From Lentibacillus populi (GTDB lineage: Bacteria > Bacillota > Bacilli > Bacillales > Amphibacillaceae), in the NCBI GenBank assembly GCA_014642895.1, contig BMJD01000002.1, positions 62,001 to 126,000 of the forward strand: a DNA stretch of 64,000 nt, read 5' to 3'. The translations under genes were made by a program, and so were the position numbers. The first letter of the stretch is position 1, and each line of letters begins with the position of its first letter. The notes under the pieces were generated by a model. That model did no database searches. It had not been told where the DNA came from and was given only the letters and a program-made list of their open reading frames with translations. Below are positions 43,239 through 52,428 of this stretch, one piece after another.

Positions 43239-44606
43239 ATGGGGGATTTGCAGAACTATTTTTATATTAACATATCAAATGATCGGTTACATGCCAGTTT
43301 GTATCGAACAGATAAGCCCATTGACGGTGATCTGGAGCTCACCGAAAACGGAATAATTAACATCCTAAAAGAGAAAAAGGTTTGCTACGGAGTGCTTCAT
43401 GATACAATCCGATTAATCGTTTCCGATCTGTCTGTGGTTGAATTTCCGGTTATTGTTGCAAGAGGGCAACTTGCACAACATGGTGAAAATGGTACGATTA
43501 CGTATGGGCTTAATTTCGATACTGAATTTGAAAAAACGGCCGATTGGAATTTTCGCGATGTGATGCGCATTCCTTCCGTACAAAAAGGGCAGCGGCTCGC
43601 GACGATTACGATGCCGGGAGATGGAAAAAACGGAATCGATATATTCGGTAAGGAGATTAAGGCGCGGCCAGGGAAACCTGTATTAGTAAAGGCAGGAAAA
43701 AATGTCGTTTATCATGAACAGGATCACTCTTTTTATGCGACAGCAGAAGGACAGGTTAGCATAAATCCTCGTTCCATTCAGGTGTATGAGGTTTATCAAA
43801 TAAATGAAACATTGTCAATGAAGGATGGGAATTTGGATTTTGTTGGATCCATTGTCATACATGGAGATGTACCAACAGGCTATACAGTGAAAGCGGGAGG
43901 GGATATCAAAATATATGGTATGGTGGAAGCGGCAACATTGATTGCTGGCGGATCCATTTTTATCTCGGAAGGCTTCGCCGGACTCCGAAAAGGTTCTATC
44001 AAGGCTGATGGTAACATCCATGTCGGGTATATCAACCAGGGAATTGCCCATGCTGGAGATGATATCTATGTTGAGCGTTCGATTTTACATAGTGAATGTA
44101 CAGCCAGGTGTCATATTTACTGTCAAAAAGGTAATATTATCGGCGGTATTTTATCGGCCGGAAAATCGGTTGAAGCAAAAGATATTGGCAACCGAATGAG
44201 TACGCAAACCGAGATTGTTTTGGGTGTTCATAAACGAATGATGGACAAAGAAAAGGAACTTTCGGCTGAAAAAGCGGAATTACTGGATACACGAAAAAAA
44301 TTAACGGTCCTCGGTGAAAAAATGCAGAATCAACGTGATCAACAAAACCCTAAAGTTCGAATAACGATGTTAAGACAACGTAATTCAATTAACCAAACAA
44401 TCGAAAAAATTGCCAGAATCGATGAACAACTAAGCCAGCTTAACGGACAAATCGGCAGTGAAACAGAAGCCAAATTAAGTGTAAGAGGCTATCTTTACAG
44501 TAATACAATTGTAACCTTTGGAAAATACAAACGGAAAATAAATAAAACAACCAAAAACGTGCAAATGAGGCTTGAGCAAAATGAGATAAGCCTTTTATCA
44601 CTTTAA
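43239..44606 (+). CDS. FapA family protein (DUF342)
   Basis: A 455-residue cytosolic protein. After an N-terminal region it has the polymerisation-type FapA beta-helix region (YTVKAGGDIKIYGMVEAATL, IAGGSIFISEGFAGLRKGSI, KADGNIHVGYINQG), and a long C-terminal coiled coil (about residues 335-420). DUF342/FapA proteins occur near flagellar and polymer genes, but the biochemical role is unclear. It is the first gene after sigD and 64 bases downstream, so probably in the operon. B. subtilis has swrB at this spot; here swrB-like follows two genes later. Confidence 0.88.
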   Translation: MGDLQNYFYINISNDRLHASLYRTDKPIDGDLELTENGIINILKEKKVCYGVLHDTIRLIVSDLSVVEFPVIVARGQLAQHGENGTITYGLNFDTEFEKTADWNFRDVMRIPSVQKGQRLATITMPGDGKNGIDIFGKEIKARPGKPVLVKAGKNVVYHEQDHSFYATAEGQVSINPRSIQVYEVYQINETLSMKDGNLDFVGSIVIHGDVPTGYTVKAGGDIKIYGMVEAATLIAGGSIFISEGFAGLRKGSIKADGNIHVGYINQGIAHAGDDIYVERSILHSECTARCHIYCQKGNIIGGILSAGKSVEAKDIGNRMSTQTEIVLGVHKRMMDKEKELSAEKAELLDTRKKLTVLGEKMQNQRDQQNPKVRITMLRQRNSINQTIEKIARIDEQLSQLNGQIGSETEAKLSVRGYLYSNTIVTFGKYKRKINKTTKNVQMRLEQNEISLLSL

Positions 44607-44624
44607 CAGGGGAAGTGATCAATC

Positions 44625-44933
44625 CTGAGCTGGAAATCCATCGAAATGCAGGTGGCCCTCCCAAGGTCACAGGATGCAGGAAAACTGCAGGAGCAAATGC
44701 TGAAACAAACGCAGCATTCGCAGGAATCACTTGCAGCGAGTCAATTACTAAAAGATGAGCAGAAGCGGAAACGTGTAAATGAATTTGAAAAAACGGGAAA
44801 GCCGACCATTAAACAGGGTTCCGGCCAATCCAAACAGGCAAATCAGGATCAGCAGCATAAGGAGCAGGTAACAGAAGAGGGTCAGGAAATGGATCATCCG
44901 TATTTAGACGGCAAAATTGATTTTTCTGGATAG
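44625..44933 (+). CDS. Small protein after FapA, probable CTG start
   Basis: About 102 residues, starting SWKSIEMQVALPRSQDAGKL after the initiator. A TGA at 44616-44618 closes the frame upstream, and the best ribosome binding site (AGGGGAAGTGA, about 44608-44618) points to CTG 44625. The only canonical start is ATG 44646, 28 bases further and with no site of its own. The protein is charged and glutamine-rich, with a helical middle and a short conserved-looking C terminus HPYLDGKIDFSG. I recall similar small proteins after sigD in Bacillaceae, but know no function. It lies between fapA-like and swrB-like genes. Confidence 0.75.
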   Translation: MSWKSIEMQVALPRSQDAGKLQEQMLKQTQHSQESLAASQLLKDEQKRKRVNEFEKTGKPTIKQGSGQSKQANQDQQHKEQVTEEGQEMDHPYLDGKIDFSG

Positions 44934-44944
44934 AGGGGATTTTT

Positions 44945-45388
44945 TTGATAGGATTTCTATTTTTTATTAGTTTTTTATTGCATATCACTGCCCTAATAGC
45001 CATCTATCAGCTGGTAAAGCAAAACAAAGCGGCAAAACAAACTAACATGGATGAGATAATCGGACTCTTTGAAACATATCTAGCTGAAATAAAAGAAGAA
45101 AATCGACTATTGGAAACAAAACTTGGCGATAATGATACTATGGAATCAAAAGAAGAAAAGAAACAGGCAGAGGCTCCGGTTGCACCGGTGGAAAAGGGAA
45201 GTAATAAATTAAATGATTTTTTTGTTCCGGAGGTAGAAGATAGTCTCGAAACCTCATTACAAGCAAGGGTTCTAAAGCTTCATGATCAAGGAGTTTCACA
45301 TGAAGAAATTGCGAGCAGACTTAATTGCGGAAAAACGGAAGCAGCACTTATTATTAAATTACATGCCGAAACGAATAATAATGCTTGA
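44945..45388 (+). CDS. swrB: SwrB-like membrane protein
   Basis: A 147-residue protein with an N-terminal membrane segment (GFLFFISFLLHITALIAIYQ), a coiled-coil linker, an acidic middle, and a C-terminal helix-turn-helix-like segment (VLKLHDQGVSHEEIASRLNC, GKTEAALIIKLHAE). This is the layout of B. subtilis SwrB, at the same end of the fla/che operon. SwrB promotes flagellar basal body completion and swarming. The start is TTG 44945 after GAGGGG. The assignment rests on architecture and position. Confidence 0.8.
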   Translation: MIGFLFFISFLLHITALIAIYQLVKQNKAAKQTNMDEIIGLFETYLAEIKEENRLLETKLGDNDTMESKEEKKQAEAPVAPVEKGSNKLNDFFVPEVEDSLETSLQARVLKLHDQGVSHEEIASRLNCGKTEAALIIKLHAETNNNA

Positions 45389-45646
45389 TTGCATTGTAGC
45401 CATATGATATATTTATTTTTGGTGTAAATACTATGTTCACTCATGATACGTGAACAAGTTTAATCACACACGTTTGTTGATTTGCAAAAGCGGTGCCGTA
45501 ACAGAGGTTAGAAGGTGGAGGTCGGAGGTCAGAAAAAACCATTCCACTCTGACTGCAGGCTTCTGGAAAAACGCATCAGCGTTTTCGTATGGTTCTTAGG
45601 CAAAGATGATACAAACGGAGGGAAAAAACCAATAGGAGGATATATT
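45389..45646 (+). promoter_or_regulatory. rpsB 5' leader, candidate S2-binding RNA
   Basis: A 258-base gene-free leader. It contains complementary stretches (AAAAACGC at about 45578 with GCGTTTTC at about 45590, a tight hairpin) and purine-rich runs GGTGGAGGTCGGAGGTC. Bacillus rpsB is known to be preceded by a structured leader; similarity to that family was not tested here. I see no strong promoter. Confidence 0.35.
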
Positions 45647-46411
45647 ATGTCAGTAATTTCGATGAAGCAATTACTCGAAGCTGGTGTACATTTTGGACAT
45701 CAGACACGCCGCTGGAATCCGAAGATGAAAAAATACATCTTCACGGAGCGTAACGGCATTTACATCATCGACCTGCAAAAAACAGTGAAAAAGGTTGATG
45801 AAGCTTACAAATACGTAAAGGATATCGCTGCTGATGGCGGTACTATTCTTTTCGTAGGTACGAAAAAGCAAGCACAGGATTCTGTTCGTGATGAAGCGAC
45901 ACGCTCAGGCATGTACTATGTGAACCAGCGCTGGTTAGGTGGTACATTAACAAACTTCCAAACGATCCGTAAACGCATCAACCGTCTTAAAGACATTGAA
46001 CGTATGGAAGAGGATGGAACATTTGAAGTACTTCCGAAAAAAGAAGTTGTTGGGTTATTGAAAGAAAAAGATCGTCTTGTGAAATTCTTGGGTGGAATTA
46101 AAGAAATGAACAAGCTTCCAGATGCTATGTTCGTTATTGATCCTCGCAAAGAGCGTATTGCAATTGCTGAGGCACATAAATTAAACATTCCGATTATCGG
46201 AATTGTTGATACAAATTGTGACCCGGACGAAATCGATTATGTGATACCGGCAAACGATGATGCTATCCGGGCTGTTAAACTTCTTACTTCAAAAATGGCA
46301 GATGCGATCCTTGAGGTAAAACAAGGTGAAGAAACCGCTGAAGTGGAAGCAGAACAGACAGAAGAAACTGAAACAGCTGAAGCGGAAAAAGTAGAAGCTG
46401 CTGAAGAGTAA
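45647..46411 (+). CDS. rpsB: 30S ribosomal protein S2
   Basis: A 254-residue S2. It starts [20 protein letters not shown] and has [20 protein letters not shown] and [20 protein letters not shown]. The C terminus is an acidic, glutamate-rich extension ([20 protein letters not shown]-like), which gives slightly more length than the core. ATG 45647 follows TAGGAGG; the open frame extends upstream without similarity. A terminator separates it from tsf. Confidence 0.98.
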   Translation: MSVISMKQLLEAGVHFGHQTRRWNPKMKKYIFTERNGIYIIDLQKTVKKVDEAYKYVKDIAADGGTILFVGTKKQAQDSVRDEATRSGMYYVNQRWLGGTLTNFQTIRKRINRLKDIERMEEDGTFEVLPKKEVVGLLKEKDRLVKFLGGIKEMNKLPDAMFVIDPRKERIAIAEAHKLNIPIIGIVDTNCDPDEIDYVIPANDDAIRAVKLLTSKMADAILEVKQGEETAEVEAEQTEETETAEAEKVEAAEE

Positions 46412-46426
46412 TCGTTTAAAAGGACA

Positions 46427-46461
46427 GGTGATAAGAGGATAAGCCTTTTATCACCTTTTTT
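46427..46461 (+). terminator. Terminator/attenuator between rpsB and tsf
   Basis: GGTGATAAGAGG (46427-46438) pairs with CCTTTTATCACC (46444-46455), a 12-bp stem with one G-T pair, followed by TTTTTT. It probably allows partial readthrough into tsf. Confidence 0.85.
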
Positions 46462-46509
46462 AAAGAAGTGCACAGACATACTAACATAATCTTTTAAGGA
46501 GGATATATA

Positions 46510-47394
46510 ATGGCAATTTCAGCAAAAATGGTAAAAGAACTTCGTGAAAAAACTGGAGCAGGCATGATGGACTGTAAAAAGGCACTTCAGGAAACAGATG
46601 GTAATATTGATAAAGCAATTGATTATTTACGTGAAAAAGGGATCGCGAAAGCTGCCAAAAAAGCTGACCGTATCGCGGCAGAAGGTTCTACTTATATCGA
46701 GGTGGACAATAATACAGCAGCTCTTTTGGAAGTGAACTGCGAAACAGACTTTGTAACTAAAAATGATCAATTTAAACAATTACTAGCCGAATTGGCAAAG
46801 CATATTGTAAAATTAAAACCAGCAACTGTTGAAGAGGCATTACAGCAAAAACTTCATGGTGAAGGGGATACGGTTGAAACATATATCAAATCTGTTATCG
46901 CTAAAATCGGGGAGAAAATTTCGCTTCGCCGTTTTGCCGTTTTAACCAAAACAGACAATGATGCATTTGGTGCCTATCTTCATATGGGCGGTCGTATTGG
47001 TGTTCTATCATTGCTTGAAGGTACTACAGATGAAACATTGGCAAAGGATATCGCAATGCATGCGGCGGCTGTAAACCCGCGTTATGTTTCCCGCGATGAG
47101 GTTGCCAAAGAAGATGTCGATCATGAACGTGAAGTATTAAAAACACAAGCTCTAAATGAAGGAAAGCCGGAAAAAATCGTTGAGAAAATGGTAGAAGGCC
47201 GTTTAGGAAAATTCTTTGAAGAGGTTTGCTTACTCGAGCAAAATTTTGTCAAAGATCCAGATCAAAAAGTGAAAAAATATGTAGCCGATAAAGGGGCAAC
47301 AGTAAAAGCTTTTGTTCGCTATGAAGTTGGCGAAGGTATGGAAAAAAGGGAAGATAATTTTGCTGAAGAAGTTATGAGCCAGGTTAAAAAGTAA
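46510..47394 (+). CDS. tsf: Elongation factor Ts
   Basis: A 294-residue nucleotide-exchange factor for EF-Tu. The UBA-like N terminus is [20 protein letters not shown] and the signature [20 protein letters not shown] follows; the core [16 protein letters not shown] and [12 protein letters not shown] are intact. Length is normal. The ribosome binding site is AAGGAGG. A repeat-derived GC-rich stretch follows before pyrH. Confidence 0.98.
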   Translation: MAISAKMVKELREKTGAGMMDCKKALQETDGNIDKAIDYLREKGIAKAAKKADRIAAEGSTYIEVDNNTAALLEVNCETDFVTKNDQFKQLLAELAKHIVKLKPATVEEALQQKLHGEGDTVETYIKSVIAKIGEKISLRRFAVLTKTDNDAFGAYLHMGGRIGVLSLLEGTTDETLAKDIAMHAAAVNPRYVSRDEVAKEDVDHEREVLKTQALNEGKPEKIVEKMVEGRLGKFFEEVCLLEQNFVKDPDQKVKKYVADKGATVKAFVRYEVGEGMEKREDNFAEEVMSQVKK

Positions 47395-47402
47395 TAAACA
47401 AA

Positions 47403-47541
47403 GGCGCTGGAGCCGGACGTGGCCTGCTCTGCTGTAAGCATAATAGCGCCTCAAATTTTATACTTTCTTTACTTTAAACAAAAGTCGCTCGACCCTAAGC
47501 TGGGCGTATACAAAAATTAGGGGACACGGCTGTTGTTCCCT
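47403..47541. repeat. Repeat fragment and hairpins between tsf and pyrH
   Basis: GGCGCTGGAGCCGGACGTGGC (47403-47423) is 18 of 21 identical to 57102-57122. GGCGCT (47403-47408) can pair with AGCGCC (47445-47450), with a T-rich run after it, a weak terminator. A second stem, AGGGGAC (47519-47525) with GTTCCCT (47535-47541), is followed by GTTTCTT. Both could end or attenuate the tsf transcript. Confidence 0.5.
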
Positions 47542-47614
47542 GTTTCTTAAGTGAATTTCCCGGTAAGAGGAGCAACATTTCAGGTGAAAACTATTTATTT
47601 CTATGGAGGTTACT

Positions 47615-48337
47615 ATGACAACAGCACGTTACCGTAGAATTGTACTAAAATTAAGTGGAGAGGCATTAAGTGGAAAGCAAGGTTATGGAATTGAACCGAC
47701 TATTATGCAATCCATCGCTTCACAGGTTAAAGAAGTAGCCGAACTAGGAGTAGAAATAGCCATTGTAGTTGGTGGAGGAAACATTTGGCGCGGCAAAGTT
47801 GGCAGTGAGATGGGAATGGATCGTGCTACCGCTGATTACATGGGTATGCTGGCAACGATTATGAATTCCCTTGCACTCCAGGACAGCTTGGAAAATATCG
47901 GAATACCAACACGTGTACAAACATCGATTGAAATGCGTCAGGTTGCCGAACCTTACATACGAAGGAAGGCTATTCGCCATTTGGAGAAAAAACGTGTTGT
48001 GATTTTTGCTGCGGGCACCGGGAATCCGTATTTCTCAACGGATACGACTGCTGCTTTACGTGCTGCTGAAATTGAGGCTGAAGTAATTTTAATGGCCAAA
48101 AACAATGTTGATGGTGTTTATACAGATGATCCAAAGGTAAATAAGGATGCAGAAAAATACGAGAATCTCTCCTTTCTGGAAATGTTGAATGAAGGGTTGG
48201 GAGTAATGGATTCTACAGCATCTTCTTTGTGTATGGATAACGATATACCATTGATTGTTTTTTCAATAACTGATGAAGGAAATATTAAAAAGGTTGTTCT
48301 TGGAGAAACAATTGGTACAACAATAAGGGGGAAATAA
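47615..48337 (+). CDS. pyrH: Uridylate kinase (UMP kinase)
   Basis: A 240-residue amino-acid-kinase-fold enzyme that makes UDP from UMP. Motifs are [48 protein letters not shown], and [23 protein letters not shown] 47615 is chosen after TGGAGG; ATG 47603 in the same frame overlaps that site. It is 3 bases before frr, the usual pair. Confidence 0.98.
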   Translation: MTTARYRRIVLKLSGEALSGKQGYGIEPTIMQSIASQVKEVAELGVEIAIVVGGGNIWRGKVGSEMGMDRATADYMGMLATIMNSLALQDSLENIGIPTRVQTSIEMRQVAEPYIRRKAIRHLEKKRVVIFAAGTGNPYFSTDTTAALRAAEIEAEVILMAKNNVDGVYTDDPKVNKDAEKYENLSFLEMLNEGLGVMDSTASSLCMDNDIPLIVFSITDEGNIKKVVLGETIGTTIRGK

Positions 48338-48340
48338 ATG

Positions 48341-48898
48341 ATGTCAGAAGCTATTCTAAAACAAATGCGTGAAAAAATGGAACAGGCTGTACAGGCTTTT
48401 TCAAAAAGTTTAGCTACCGTACGTGCAGGACGTGCAAATCCATCTTTATTGGATAGCATTTATGTTGATTATTATGGTGCATCTACACCACTTAACCAAT
48501 TGGCAACAATTTCTGCACCGGAAGCAAGGCTATTGGTCATTTCACCTTTTGACAAATCATCAGTTGGCGATGTGGAAAAGGCTATTCAAAAAGCGGATTT
48601 AGGTTTATCCCCATCAAACGATGGCCAGGTGATTCGGATTAACATTCCGGCGTTAACCGAGGAACGACGCAAAGAATTAGTAAAAGTTGTCGGAAAGTAT
48701 GTGGAAGAAGCTCGTGTGCAAGTGCGGAATATTCGCCGTGATGCAAACGATCAACTGAAAAAAGCGGAAAAAAATGGCGAGTTAACAGAGGATGAACTAC
48801 GCAACAAGCAAGATGAAGTACAAAAAGAAACGGATAACCACATCGCTAAATTGGACCAGCTTGCCAAAAATAAAGAAGCAGAAATTATGGAAGTTTAA
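48341..48898 (+). CDS. frr: Ribosome recycling factor
   Basis: A 185-residue factor that splits post-termination ribosomes with EF-G. It has [40 protein letters not shown] and the C-terminal helices [20 protein letters not shown] ending EAEIMEV. ATG 48341 is preferred over ATG 48338 by homology (MS-E start) and spacing from GGGGG. A strong terminator follows. Confidence 0.98.
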   Translation: MSEAILKQMREKMEQAVQAFSKSLATVRAGRANPSLLDSIYVDYYGASTPLNQLATISAPEARLLVISPFDKSSVGDVEKAIQKADLGLSPSNDGQVIRINIPALTEERRKELVKVVGKYVEEARVQVRNIRRDANDQLKKAEKNGELTEDELRNKQDEVQKETDNHIAKLDQLAKNKEAEIMEV

Positions 48899-48983
48899 AA
48901 TTACATGGTAAATAATTCAGACAGGTAATTAGCAGCATCCTATTGAAATCTTTCTTATTTTACATATAAAATAAGAAGCATCC

Positions 48984-49014
48984 GCCCTCTTGTTAAAGGG
49001 GGCTTTTGTTTTTT
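48984..49014 (+). terminator. Intrinsic terminator after frr
   Basis: GCCCTCTT (48984-48991) pairs with AAGGGGGC (48996-49003) with one G-T pair, then TTTTGTTTTTTTT. The 49015-49240 stretch beyond it holds AT-rich DNA with no gene. Confidence 0.9.
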
Positions 49015-49240
49015 ATATGAAACCAAGTTATTCCTTAATAACAGGGACATTGTCTTTCGCTTTTGAGATAAGGCATAATGAGAAAAATCATGGTATAATT
49101 AAATTTCACAAGTGTGGGGTACTCTGGAGCAAATCATGAGAAGTCATATAATTCTTTTTTCCTTCATATTGTTTATAGTCGAAAGGATTGTATAAGACAA
49201 ATCGCGGGCTCCATTCAAGCCGTTGCTGCGCTATGCTTTT

Positions 49241-49376
49241 ATCAGGCATTAACGGGCTGTAATACCCCTATCACTAAGCGTGAGTAAACCAAAAAAGTGA
49301 GTGGGGCGCAGGAAGGGCAGACTAAAACCGTCACGTCCTGTGCGTCGGAAACCTCCACTAAATGAGGTTTCACTTT
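49241..49376 (+). ncRNA. Structured repeat, copy 2: candidate omegaRNA / right end of an IS200/IS605-TnpB element
   Basis: The compact copy of the repeat at 1220-1458. Arms CCCCTATCACT (49265-49275) and AGTGAGTGGGG (49296-49306) pair around a 20-base loop (49276-49295) identical to that of copy 1, although the stem sequences differ. A second, perfect 8-bp hairpin GAAACCTC (49348-49355) with GAGGTTTC (49364-49371) ends the repeat, followed by AC and the -10-like TATAAT (49376-49381). The order of structured RNA then a terminal hairpin fits the 3' end of a TnpB element, without the tnpB gene. The repeat lies upstream of uppS and may supply its -10. Confidence 0.55.
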
Positions 49377-49418
49377 ATAATTACTCGATCGCTACGCAAA
49401 CTATCTGGAGGACAAACA

Positions 49419-50186
49419 ATGTCATTGAAACTTCCTTTTTTAAAGAATAAACAACTTGATACAGATGATCAATGCAGTCTGGAAGAAGAAAATATACCAA
49501 AACATGTTGCTATTATTATGGACGGGAATGGGAGATGGGCAAAAAAAAGGGGCCTTCCACGGATCGCAGGGCATAAAGAAGGCATGGATGTTGTAAAAGA
49601 AATTGTTAAAGCTGCGAGAAAATATAAAGTGGAAATTTTAACGTTATATGCTTTTTCTACTGAAAATTGGAAGCGGCCAAAAACAGAAGTGGATTATATA
49701 ATGAAACTGCCAAAGGAATTTTTACATATTTATTTGCCAGAGCTAATGGAGAACAATGTAAGAATTGACACAATTGGCAATTTCGATGGATTGCCTGATC
49801 ATACAAAAGAGGCAATTCAATATGCAAAGGAAAAAACAAGGAATAATAATGGATTATTATTAAATTTTGCTTTAAACTATGGTAGTAGATTCGAAATTAT
49901 GCGAGCTATAAAGGAAATTATGACCGATATTGACGGTCGTAAATTGTCGATTGATGCTTTGGATGAAAAGATATTTTCCGAATACTTGTACACGACTGGT
50001 TTGACCGATCCTGATTTATTAATTCGTACGAGTGGAGAGCAACGGCTAAGCAACTTTTTACTTTGGCAGGTCGCTTATTCTGAATTTTGGTTTACGGATG
50101 TATTGTGGCCTGACTTCAATGAAGAGATATTTCGAAAGGCGCTCCATGATTATCAGCAGCGCAAACGGCGCTATGGAGGTATATAG
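49419..50186 (+). CDS. uppS: Isoprenyl transferase, undecaprenyl diphosphate synthase
   Basis: A 255-residue cis-prenyltransferase that makes the C55 lipid carrier for wall synthesis. Motifs are HVAIIMDGNGRWAKKRGLPR, IAGHKEGMDVVKEI, TLYAFSTENWKRPKTEVDYI, and DLLIRTSGEQRLSNFLLWQ then AYSEFWFTDVLWPDF. ATG 49419 follows TGGAGGAC; the open frame reaches into the repeat upstream without similarity. It is 14 bases before cdsA. Confidence 0.97.
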   Translation: MSLKLPFLKNKQLDTDDQCSLEEENIPKHVAIIMDGNGRWAKKRGLPRIAGHKEGMDVVKEIVKAARKYKVEILTLYAFSTENWKRPKTEVDYIMKLPKEFLHIYLPELMENNVRIDTIGNFDGLPDHTKEAIQYAKEKTRNNNGLLLNFALNYGSRFEIMRAIKEIMTDIDGRKLSIDALDEKIFSEYLYTTGLTDPDLLIRTSGEQRLSNFLLWQVAYSEFWFTDVLWPDFNEEIFRKALHDYQQRKRRYGGI

Positions 50187-50200
50187 GTGTTGAAACGACG

Positions 50201-50986
50201 ATGAAACAGCGAATACTGACAGCAATTTTTGCTTTAATTATATTTGTACCTTTTGTATTGTATGGCAACTTGCCATTCACTCTTTTTGTCTATCTGTTGG
50301 CAACGATCGGGCTACTTGAATTGATTCAAATGCGAAAGAGAGAACATTATGGCGCTCCTGCTATCCTGGCGATCATTTACGTATGGACTATTTTGTGGGA
50401 ATATGAGAATGACAGTATTCCGCTAATTGGGTTGGATAAAACAGAAGTAACGGTTCTGTTTGTTGTGTTATTATTAACATATATCGTATTCATTAAGAAT
50501 AAGTTTAATTTTGATGATGCAGGCTTTCTCCTGTTATCCGCCATTTATATTGGAATGGGCTTCTTCTCCATGATTGTTGCCAGGGGAGATGGACCAAACT
50601 ATATTTTTTATGTACTCCTCGTTATTTGGGCAACCGATACGGGTGCATATTTTATTGGCAAGGCATTTGGCAAGAATAAACTGTGGCCGAAAATCAGTCC
50701 AAATAAAACGATTGAAGGAGCCCTTGGCGGGGTTATCCTTGCATGTGCTGTTGGTGTCAGCTTTCAATTAGCTGCCCCGTTTCCATATACAATGGGTGCT
50801 ATGATTGGCATTACGATCCTGGTATCTGTTTTTGGACAAATTGGTGATCTGGTCGAATCCGCATTCAAACGGCATTACGGTGTAAAGGATTCTGGAAAAC
50901 TCTTGCCGGGTCATGGTGGTATTTTGGATCGACTTGATAGTTTACTGTTTGTATTACCAATTTTATATTTGATAGGTTTCATTTGA
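50201..50986 (+). CDS. cdsA: Phosphatidate cytidylyltransferase
   Basis: A 261-residue integral membrane enzyme that makes CDP-diacylglycerol for phospholipid synthesis. About seven or eight hydrophobic segments are visible. The CdsA signature is near the C terminus: SVFGQIGDLVESAFKRHYGV then KDSGKLLPGHGGILDRLDSL. In the usual order dxr would follow, but here a 140-base gap leads directly to rseP. Confidence 0.96.
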   Translation: MKQRILTAIFALIIFVPFVLYGNLPFTLFVYLLATIGLLELIQMRKREHYGAPAILAIIYVWTILWEYENDSIPLIGLDKTEVTVLFVVLLLTYIVFIKNKFNFDDAGFLLLSAIYIGMGFFSMIVARGDGPNYIFYVLLVIWATDTGAYFIGKAFGKNKLWPKISPNKTIEGALGGVILACAVGVSFQLAAPFPYTMGAMIGITILVSVFGQIGDLVESAFKRHYGVKDSGKLLPGHGGILDRLDSLLFVLPILYLIGFI

Positions 50987-51126
50987 ACATGTTGTTGAAA
51001 CAATGTTGAATGATTTGTATTGATTGCCGCAAAAAGGTTAAACTTAATTGTAGTTGTATGCAGCATCATCCAATTTACCATATGCATGATGGTTAATCGA
51101 TTCATATAAAGGAAGGTGTCTCTCTT

Positions 51127-52389
51127 TTGACTACCGTTATTGCGTTTATTCTAATGTTTGGATTACTCGTTTTTATCCATGAGTTTGGTCATCTAATCTT
51201 TGCTAAACGTGCTGGGATGCTTGCGCGGGAATTTGCAATTGGATTTGGGCCAAAAATATTTGCATTTACGAAAAATGAAACTGTTTATACAATCAGGCTG
51301 CTTCCTATTGGCGGATATGTGCGAGTGGCAGGAGACGACCCGGAAATTATTGAACTAAAACCAGGACATCATATTGGACTGGAGTTTAATGATGAGGGCA
51401 AAGTAAATAAAATTATCGTCAATAATAAATCCAAACATCCGAACGCACGTGTTATTGAAGTTGAACATGCAGATTTGGATCATCAATTACTTATTGAAGG
51501 GTATGAAATTGACGAAGAAGATCATAAATTGCAGTTTAAGGTAGATCAAAAAGCCTTTTTTGTAATGGATGAGCAAGAAACACAGATTGCTCCATATGAC
51601 CGGCAATTCGCATCTAAAAGTGTTGGGAAACGGGCAATGCAATTATTTGCCGGGCCGATGATGAATTTTATTTTAGCGATTGTGATCTTTTTTATTCTTG
51701 GTCTGATCCAAGGTGTACCAACCGAACAAGCCATTATTGACGAAGCACAGTCCGGTACACCTGCAGCGGAAGCGGGATTCCAGCATGGGGATGAGATTGT
51801 TCAAATTGATGGAAAATCCATTTCAACATGGGAAGAATTCACGAAAATTGTCCAAGATAATCCCGAAGAAGAATTAAACATGACGGTAAAGCGGGCAAAT
51901 GGGGAAACAGAGGAGATCACTGTTACACCTGCGAAACAGGAATCCCAAGGAATCACATTCGGTCAGCTTGGCGTCACACAGATGTTTGAGAAATCATTTA
52001 CCGGAACGTTTAAATATGGATTTGTTCAAACGTATGATATGACGAAACTGATTTTAACGAACCTGGGTATGCTGATTACCGGGCAATTATCGATAGAAGC
52101 GTTATCTGGGCCTGTCGGAATCTATGACGTAACGGATCAGGCTGTCCAAACCGGTTTCAATACGTTTCTGATGTGGACTGCCATGCTCAGTGTCAACTTG
52201 GGAATTGTCAATTTGGTGCCACTACCAGCTCTTGACGGCGGCAGGCTGCTATTTGTCGGAATCGAAGCTGTCCGCGGTAAGCCAATTGCCCCGGAAAAAG
52301 AAGGAATTTTTCATTTCATTGGACTTGCCTTGCTGATGTTACTAATGATCGTTGTCACCTGGAATGATATCCAGCGTTTGTTTTTATAA
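51127..52389 (+). CDS. rseP: Intramembrane zinc metalloprotease RseP/RasP (site-2 protease)
   Basis: A 420-residue S2P protease that cleaves anti-sigma factors and signal peptides in the membrane. The zinc site HEFGH is at residues 18-22 in the first membrane segment, with the second metal motif NLVPLPALDGGRLLF near residue 360. A PDZ domain (about residues 195-275, EAGFQHGDEIVQIDGKSIST) lies between. The start is TTG 51127 after GGAAGGTG. A hairpin separates it from polC; proS, usually here, is absent. Confidence 0.96.
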   Translation: MTTVIAFILMFGLLVFIHEFGHLIFAKRAGMLAREFAIGFGPKIFAFTKNETVYTIRLLPIGGYVRVAGDDPEIIELKPGHHIGLEFNDEGKVNKIIVNNKSKHPNARVIEVEHADLDHQLLIEGYEIDEEDHKLQFKVDQKAFFVMDEQETQIAPYDRQFASKSVGKRAMQLFAGPMMNFILAIVIFFILGLIQGVPTEQAIIDEAQSGTPAAEAGFQHGDEIVQIDGKSISTWEEFTKIVQDNPEEELNMTVKRANGETEEITVTPAKQESQGITFGQLGVTQMFEKSFTGTFKYGFVQTYDMTKLILTNLGMLITGQLSIEALSGPVGIYDVTDQAVQTGFNTFLMWTAMLSVNLGIVNLVPLPALDGGRLLFVGIEAVRGKPIAPEKEGIFHFIGLALLMLLMIVVTWNDIQRLFL

Positions 52390-52398
52390 GTTTGGACG

Positions 52399-52428
52399 GG
52401 GAACCCTCGGCACTATGCAAGGGTTCCC
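52399..52428 (+). terminator. Hairpin between rseP and polC
   Basis: GGGAACCCT (52399-52407) pairs with AGGGTTCCC (52420-52428), loop 12. The following ATAATTTTGTCTT is a weak T tract, so it may be a partial terminator. It lies where proS would be expected. Confidence 0.6.
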
